A stretch of DNA of 26,257 nucleotides from an uncultured Lachnospiraceae bacterium (GTDB lineage Bacteria; Bacillota; Clostridia; Lachnospirales; Lachnospiraceae): positions 1 through 26,257 of the forward strand of contig CAJTXH010000027.1 of NCBI GenBank assembly GCA_910580005.1, read 5' to 3'. The notes beneath the pieces were generated by a model. That model saw only the letters and a list, made by a program, of their open reading frames with translations, did no database searches and was not told the DNA's origin. Each line of letters starts with the position of its first letter. Within the stretch, counting starts at the first letter, position 1. Positions 22,423-26,257 of the stretch are shown here, one piece after another. The position numbers and the translations under genes were made by a program.

Positions 22423-23214
22423 ATGAAGAACGGGATTTTGGCAGCTAGTTTTGGGACTACATACAAAGAAGCAAGGGAACTCTCCCTTGGGGCAATAGAG
22501 AAAGCAATTTCTTTAAGATTTCAGGGTTTTGCTGTCTATAAAGCATATACAAGCAGTATTGTAAAAAAGCGTATACAGGAAAAAGAAGGGGTTTTTATAC
22601 CTGGTATTTTACAAGCACTCCAGAAAATGTATGAAGATGGGATAGAAAATGTTTATATACAGCCAACACATATAATTCCTGGTGAAGAGTATAATAAAAT
22701 ATTTAATATGTCTAACCAGTGTAAAGATATGTTTAATATTATAAAAGTTTCAGCGCCGCTTCTTAATTCTTATAATGATTTTGAAGCTGTAGCAGATATT
22801 CTTTGCCATTATTATAATTTTAATAAAACAGGGAAAGACAAAGCAGTTGTACTTATGGGGCATGGAAGCGGACATGATGCTAATAAATGTTACAGACAGT
22901 TCCAGGATGTATTAATACAAAAGGGATTTACAGATGTATTTGTTTCAACTGTAGAGGGGACTCCTGCTTTTGATGATTTATTAAATGAATTAGATAAACA
23001 TACATATAAATATATAACTTTAATACCTTTTATGGTAACTGCTGGAGACCATGCACATAATGATATGGCAGGCAGCAGCAAAGACTCATGGAAAAGCAGA
23101 CTGCAGAGCCTTGGTTATAATATTTCTGTTGTAACGCATGGAATAGGAGAGCTTAAGGAAATACAGGATATTTATTCCAGGCATCTTGAAAGCGTAGCTG
23201 GCAGCAGTATTTAG
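22423..23214 (+). CDS. cbiK: Sirohydrochlorin cobaltochelatase (anaerobic type)
   Basis: CbiK inserts Co(II) into sirohydrochlorin (factor II), the committing step of anaerobic cobalamin synthesis. The 263-residue protein carries both metal-site histidines: H147 in VVLMGHGSGHDANK and H210 in TAGDHAHNDMAGSSKDSW, plus E178 in TVEGTPAF. The N-terminus GILAASFGTTYKEAREL is typical of the family. No signal peptide is present, unlike the periplasmic CbiK of some Desulfovibrio, so it is cytoplasmic. The ATG at 22423 with GAGG upstream is preferred over a start inside cbiC. The gap to cbiC is seven bases. Its presence, with CbiD, shows that the early-cobalt (oxygen-independent) route is used. Confidence 0.95.
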   Translation: MKNGILAASFGTTYKEARELSLGAIEKAISLRFQGFAVYKAYTSSIVKKRIQEKEGVFIPGILQALQKMYEDGIENVYIQPTHIIPGEEYNKIFNMSNQCKDMFNIIKVSAPLLNSYNDFEAVADILCHYYNFNKTGKDKAVVLMGHGSGHDANKCYRQFQDVLIQKGFTDVFVSTVEGTPAFDDLLNELDKHTYKYITLIPFMVTAGDHAHNDMAGSSKDSWKSRLQSLGYNISVVTHGIGELKEIQDIYSRHLESVAGSSI

Positions 23215-23227
23215 AAAGGTTTTATTT

Positions 23228-24370
23228 ATGGATTTGAGATATGTATATAAAAACCATAAAAAATTAAGATGTGGCTATACAACGGGAACATGCGCTGCTG
23301 CAGCATCTAAAGCTGCTGTAAGAATGTTGGTTACAAATATGCCTGTTGATGAAATAGAGGTTTTTACTCCCAAAGGTATAATGCTTACACTTGAAATACT
23401 TAATATTTGTATAACAGATGAGTATGTAGAATGTGCAGTTAAAAAGGACGCGGGGGATGATGCGGACTGTACTAATGGAATACTGGTTTATTCCAGGGCA
23501 GGGTTTCTGCCAGATGGCATTATAATAGATGGAGGCAAGGGCGTAGGGCGTATAACAAAACCTGGGCTTGAACAGCCAGAAGGAGCTGCTGCAATTAACA
23601 GTGTTCCAAGGAAAATGATTAAAGAGGCGGTTTTAAATGAACTTGAAGCGGCTGGTTATGAAACAGGTATTAAAATAGTTATTTCTGTGCCAGGTGGTGA
23701 AGAAATTGCAAAAAAAACTTTTAATCCAAGGCTTGGAATAGAAGGAGGTATATCAATACTTGGTACAAGCGGCATAATAGAGCCTATGAGTGAAAAGGCA
23801 TTACTTGATACTATTTATATAGAAATGAAACAGAAAAAAGTCCAGTCCAGTGAGGTTCTTTTAATTGTGCCAGGAAATTATGGCAGAAATTTTGCAAAAG
23901 ACAAATGGGGAATTGATTTGGAGCAGGGGCTTAAATGTAGTAATTTTATAGGTGAAACGCTGGATATGGCACTTATGCTTGGATTTAACAGGATATTATT
24001 TATAGGCCATATTGGCAAGCTTGTAAAAGTAGCAGCAGGGGTTATGAATACACATTCACGTATAGCAGATGCAAGAATGGAAACCTTATGTTCATGTGCA
24101 GTCCTTGCAGGATGCAGTATAGAAACAGCCAGGAATATTCTTTTATGTACAACAACAGATGAAGTGGTATTTCTGCTGGGACAGGATGGTATTTTAGATA
24201 AAACAATGGGTATTATGCTTAGCAGGATTGTTTTTAATATGAGGCACAGGACAGAAAATAAAATTGAAATTGAAGTAATTGTATTTTCTAACCAGGCAGG
24301 AGTGCTTGCAAAATCAGGAATGGCTCTGGAATTTATAAAATTAATTAAAGGACAGGATAGCAGTTATTAG
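23228..24370 (+). CDS. cbiD: Cobalt-precorrin-5B C1-methyltransferase
   Basis: CbiD methylates C1 of cobalt-precorrin-5B in the anaerobic cobalamin pathway, after CbiG opens the ring lactone. The 380-residue length is normal. The N-terminal signature LRCGYTTGTCAAAASKAA (residues 13-30) is diagnostic. Further family segments are VKKDAGDDADCTNG, GKGVGRITKPGLEQPEGAAAINSVPR, and LVKVAAGVMNTHSRIADARME. Unlike CbiL and CbiF it does not have the canonical methyltransferase fold. AAAGG precedes the ATG, 13 bases after cbiK. Its partner CbiG is not in the window. Confidence 0.96.
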   Translation: MDLRYVYKNHKKLRCGYTTGTCAAAASKAAVRMLVTNMPVDEIEVFTPKGIMLTLEILNICITDEYVECAVKKDAGDDADCTNGILVYSRAGFLPDGIIIDGGKGVGRITKPGLEQPEGAAAINSVPRKMIKEAVLNELEAAGYETGIKIVISVPGGEEIAKKTFNPRLGIEGGISILGTSGIIEPMSEKALLDTIYIEMKQKKVQSSEVLLIVPGNYGRNFAKDKWGIDLEQGLKCSNFIGETLDMALMLGFNRILFIGHIGKLVKVAAGVMNTHSRIADARMETLCSCAVLAGCSIETARNILLCTTTDEVVFLLGQDGILDKTMGIMLSRIVFNMRHRTENKIEIEVIVFSNQAGVLAKSGMALEFIKLIKGQDSSY

Positions 24371-24404
24371 TTAAAATATTAAAAACAGGAGATTGTGGGA
24401 AATA

Positions 24405-25091
24405 TTGGAAAAGGGAAAATTATATGGCACAGGAACAGGCCCAGGAGACCCTGGGTTGATAACATTAAATGCCATAAGGATAATAGAAAAATGTAATTAT
24501 ATTGCAGTGCCAAATACAGTTAAAGAAAAGGCGTTAAGTTACCAAATAGCACTTGCGGCAGTACCATGTGTCCAGGATAAAAAATGTATTTGTGTAGACA
24601 TGCCAATGGTAAAGGATAAAAATATATTGGAAGAGAGCCATATAAAAGCAGCAGATAAAATTGCTGCTGTGCTTGATAAAGGGTATGATATTTCGTTTCT
24701 TACACTTGGTGACCCGTCAATATATTCAACTTATATTTATATACATAACAGAGTAAAATCTATGGGGTACCAGACAGAAATTATAAGTGGAGTCCCATCA
24801 TTCTGTGCCGCCTCTGCGTTGCTGGATGAAGGGCTTGTAGCAGGTTCTTCAGAACTCCATATAATACCATCCTCTTATGGTATAGATAAAGCGTTAAAGC
24901 TGCCAGGTACAAAGGTGTTAATGAAGGCAGGCAGAAAGCTGCCTGTAATAAAAGAGAAACTGGAGCGGAATAATATTTCAGCAGTATTAGTTGAAAACTG
25001 TGGCATGGAAAATGAACATATATATAATTGTGCTGGTGATATTCCTGAAAGTGCAGGTTATTATTCACTGGTTATAATTAAGGAGGAATAA
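24405..25091 (+). CDS. cbiL: Cobalt-factor II C20-methyltransferase
   Basis: CbiL uses S-adenosylmethionine to methylate C20 of cobalt-factor II. The protein (about 228 residues) has the tetrapyrrole-methylase fold: an N-terminal KLYGTGTGPGDPGLITLNA loop (residues 5-23), then LTLGDPSIYSTY and ISGVPSFCAASALL, which bind the methyl donor. The start is uncertain. There is no ATG, and the in-frame candidates are TTG at 24393 (too close to AGGAG at 24387-24391) and TTG at 24405 (spacing 13). The second gives the usual short N-terminus and is used here. The gap to cbiF is five bases. A non-ATG start with imperfect spacing suggests lower expression than its neighbours. Confidence 0.92.
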   Translation: MEKGKLYGTGTGPGDPGLITLNAIRIIEKCNYIAVPNTVKEKALSYQIALAAVPCVQDKKCICVDMPMVKDKNILEESHIKAADKIAAVLDKGYDISFLTLGDPSIYSTYIYIHNRVKSMGYQTEIISGVPSFCAASALLDEGLVAGSSELHIIPSSYGIDKALKLPGTKVLMKAGRKLPVIKEKLERNNISAVLVENCGMENEHIYNCAGDIPESAGYYSLVIIKEE

Positions 25092-25096
25092 TTTAT

Positions 25097-25861
25097 ATGG
25101 TTAATTTTGTTGGTGCTGGCCCTGGGGCAAAAGACCTGGTAACTATACGTGCATATAAACTTATTGCCAGTGCAGGCATAATAATTTATGCTGGTTCACT
25201 GGTAAATCCGGAACTGCTTGGATATGCAAATAAGAACTGCCAGTTTTATAACAGTGCAGAAATGACACTTGAAGAGATTATAGATGTAATGTCAGATGCA
25301 AGCAGCAAAGGAATTGAAGTAGTGAGGCTTCACACTGGCGACCCTTGTATATATGGAGCAATAAGGGAGCAGATGGACAGGCTGGATAGTCTTGGCATAC
25401 CATATGCATACTGCCCTGGTGTAAGTTCATTCTGTGGCGCTGCTGCTTCGTTAAACATTGAGTATACACTTCCTGGTATATCCCAGAGCATTATAATTAC
25501 ACGTATGGAAGGAAGGACACCTGTGCCAGAAAAAGAAAGCATAGAAAGTTTTGCGGCACATAACTCAACAATGGTTTTGTTTTTAAGCACAGGCATGGCA
25601 GGAGAATTAAGCCATAAGCTGGTATCAGGAGGATATGCTGGAGATACGCCAGCAGCAATAGTTTATAAATCAACCTGGGAAGATGAAGAAAAATATGTTT
25701 GTACAATAGAAACATTAGAAGAAACAGCTAAGAAACACAATATTACCAGGACAGCACTTATAATAATAGGGGATGTTTTAATGCAAGGCGGTTATAAACG
25801 CTCAGAATTATATAATCCATATTTTACAACGGGGTACAGGGAGGCTTTAACAGGAGATTAA
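25097..25861 (+). CDS. cbiF: Cobalt-precorrin-4 C11-methyltransferase
   Basis: CbiF methylates C11 of cobalt-precorrin-4 with S-adenosylmethionine. The 254 residues show the tetrapyrrole-methylase signatures: VNFVGAGPGAKDLVTIRA at the N-terminus, YAGSLVNPELL, RLHTGDPCIYGAIREQMDRL (around residues 78-97), CPGVSSFCGAAASL, and ITRMEGRTPVP, which separates CbiF/CobM from other members. AGGAGG lies ten bases before the ATG. It is the last gene of the cobalamin block. The TAA stop (25859-25861) lies inside the 8-bp direct repeat that flanks the inserted element, so the insertion left the protein intact. CbiG, CbiH, CbiJ and CbiE/T, often in the same cluster, do not follow. Confidence 0.96.
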   Translation: MVNFVGAGPGAKDLVTIRAYKLIASAGIIIYAGSLVNPELLGYANKNCQFYNSAEMTLEEIIDVMSDASSKGIEVVRLHTGDPCIYGAIREQMDRLDSLGIPYAYCPGVSSFCGAAASLNIEYTLPGISQSIIITRMEGRTPVPEKESIESFAAHNSTMVLFLSTGMAGELSHKLVSGGYAGDTPAAIVYKSTWEDEEKYVCTIETLEETAKKHNITRTALIIIGDVLMQGGYKRSELYNPYFTTGYREALTGD

Positions 25862-25863
25862 TT
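25856..25863 (+). repeat. Left target-site duplication of the inserted element
   Basis: GATTAATT immediately precedes the left terminal repeat and is repeated in direct orientation at 26029-26036, immediately after the right terminal repeat. It contains the cbiF stop codon. Confidence 0.75.
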
Positions 25864-26028
25864 GTTACTATTCACAGTCAATTAAATTCGAGGATTTTTG
25901 ACATGTTTTTTTCGTCAAAAATACGAGTTTTACAGTGCCATTTTGCACGTTTTTTGTGCAAAATGTGTACATAATCAGTGCTGAAAGCACTGCTAGTTAC
26001 TATGAACAGCGTAGCTGTGAATAGTAAC
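25864..26028. mobile_element. 165-bp MITE-like element with terminal inverted repeats
   Basis: The element begins with GTTACTATTCACAG (25864-25877) and ends with its exact reverse complement CTGTGAATAGTAAC (26015-26028). It is bounded by the direct repeat GATTAATT on both sides. No reading frame lies inside, so any transposase must act from elsewhere. The interior is a series of palindromes: ATTTTTGAC/GTCAAAAAT (25894-25922), CATTTTGCAC/GTGCAAAATG (25939-25965), CAGTGCT/AGCACTG (25976-25992), and GTTACTAT..ACAGC/GCTGT..ATAGTAAC (25996-26028). This is the anatomy of a miniature inverted-repeat transposable element. An 8-bp duplication occurs in several insertion-sequence families (IS66 and ISL3 among them), so the parent cannot be named. 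It separates cbiF from the rRNA promoters and may double as a terminator. Confidence 0.75.
25996..26028 (+). terminator. Right-end hairpin of the element, possible terminator
   Basis: GTTACTAT, GA, ACAGC, loop GTA, GCTGT, GA, ATAGTAAC: two perfect stems joined by a symmetric tandem G-A internal loop, followed by the moderately T-rich GATTAATTTTATT. It could end transcription from the cobalamin genes before the rRNA promoters. The 3' arm can alternatively pair with the left terminal repeat. Confidence 0.4.
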
Positions 26029-26036
26029 GATTAATT
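26029..26036 (+). repeat. Right target-site duplication of the inserted element
   Basis: GATTAATT directly follows the right terminal repeat, in the same orientation as the copy at 25856-25863. Removing the element and one copy restores the continuous sequence GGAGATTAATTTTATTGATG. Confidence 0.75.
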
Positions 26037-26068
26037 TTATTGATGGACGTAAATTTTAAAAAAAGTGC

Positions 26069-26097
26069 TTGACATATATGTAAAGTAATGGTAATAT
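26069..26097 (+). promoter_or_regulatory. rRNA operon promoter P1
   Basis: TTGACA (26069-26074), 17 bases, TAATAT (26092-26097), preceded by an A/T-rich tract like an UP element (AAATTTTAAAAAAAG). It shares the TGGTAATATA context with the second promoter 80 bases downstream, the tandem arrangement common for ribosomal RNA operons. Confidence 0.8.
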
Positions 26098-26108
26098 ACT
26101 ATCTGTTG

Positions 26109-26124
26109 CCGCAAAAAAAAGCGG
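26109..26124 (+). other. Small hairpin between the rRNA promoters
   Basis: CCGC (26109-26112) and GCGG (26121-26124) enclose a loop of eight A residues. The stem is short and not followed by a U-tract, so it is not a clear terminator. It lies just after the expected P1 start. Confidence 0.3.
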
Positions 26125-26148
26125 ATAATAAAAAAATAAAAAAAGTTG

Positions 26149-26177
26149 TTGACAAAAACAAACAGAAGTGGTAATAT
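26149..26177 (+). promoter_or_regulatory. rRNA operon promoter P2
   Basis: TTGACA (26149-26154), 17 bases, TAATAT (26172-26177), preceded by an A-rich tract. Same hexamers, spacing and TGGTAATATA context as P1. Confidence 0.85.
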
Positions 26178-26257
26178 AAAACACGCTGTTGGAAACAACA
26201 GTAAGCACATTGATAACTGAACAGTAAAACAACCCTGAAAATTCAAAAAACACCTAT
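26178..26257 (+). other. rrn leader: Leader of a ribosomal RNA operon (16S begins beyond the window)
   Basis: Downstream of P2 there is a hairpin CTGTTG-GAAA-CAACAG (26186-26201) closed by a GNRA tetraloop. The segment CACATTGATAACTGAACAG follows, which I know from 16S leaders of Clostridia. It resembles the position of boxB/boxA antitermination signals. No conserved 16S sequence is reached before the window ends. Confidence 0.75.

Noticed and set aside
25894..25965. Two AT-rich hairpins after cbiF as ordinary tandem terminators
   Set aside because: Neither stem is followed by a proper U-tract, and both lie inside the element bounded by inverted repeats and target duplication, which explains them better.
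26178..26257. Start of the 16S rRNA gene inside the window
   Set aside because: Only leader sequence is visible; the conserved 5' end of 16S rRNA does not appear before position 26257.

Overview
The window looks like a chromosomal segment of an AT-rich, anaerobic, spore-forming member of the Clostridia, most likely Lachnospiraceae. Four things point that way: a GerA/SpoVAF-type germination gene behind a sigma-G-like promoter, the anaerobic (cbi) cobalamin route, a pair of large proteins I recall as the Lachnospiraceae families DUF5717/DUF5716, and an rRNA-operon leader of the clostridial type at the right edge. Strong Shine-Dalgarno sites precede most genes. No tRNA, CRISPR array, complete insertion sequence or phage gene was recognised.

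Layout. (1) 1-1866: a frameshifted gene remnant and a secreted Ig-like protein on the minus strand, divergent from a PadR regulator and its membrane partner. (2) About 1867-2056: a gene-free stretch with nested and crossing complementary segments, possibly a structured RNA. (3) 2074-11098: an exopolysaccharide or capsule locus: promoter, polyprenyl-phosphate sugar phosphotransferase, Wzz-like co-polymerase, a fused flippase plus second Wzz-like protein, a Wzy-like polymerase, then two GT2 glycosyltransferases behind their own promoter. (4) 11202-12020 minus: a nuclease-like protein of unknown role. (5) 12226-13650: an orphan spore-germination protein with a candidate forespore promoter. (6) 13738-20721: a four-gene operon of unknown function: a giant Ig-like/helical-repeat protein, an Hsp70/actin-like ATPase, a TPR protein and a membrane coiled-coil protein, followed by a small acidic protein. 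(7) 21227-25861: cobalamin genes cobO, cbiC, cbiK, cbiD, cbiL, cbiF, following with no visible promoter or riboswitch. (8) 25864-26028: a 165-bp element with 14-bp terminal inverted repeats and an 8-bp target duplication, inserted exactly at the cbiF stop codon. (9) 26069-26257: two tandem rRNA promoters and the leader; 16S itself starts beyond the window.

How the genes work together. The polysaccharide genes form a Wzx/Wzy-type pathway: a first sugar is placed on the lipid carrier, glycosyltransferases extend it, the flippase exports it, and Wzy polymerises it under Wzz-type length control. Both Wzz-like proteins carry a cytoplasmic domain resembling a bacterial tyrosine kinase without a usable ATP site, and no active kinase is present. 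The cobalamin genes supply only part of corrin-ring synthesis, so the remaining genes must lie elsewhere. The most promising undescribed system is the 13738-20721 operon, which pairs an Hsp70-like ATPase with large scaffold proteins and a membrane anchor. The cleanest single observation is the small transposon-like element at 25864-26028.
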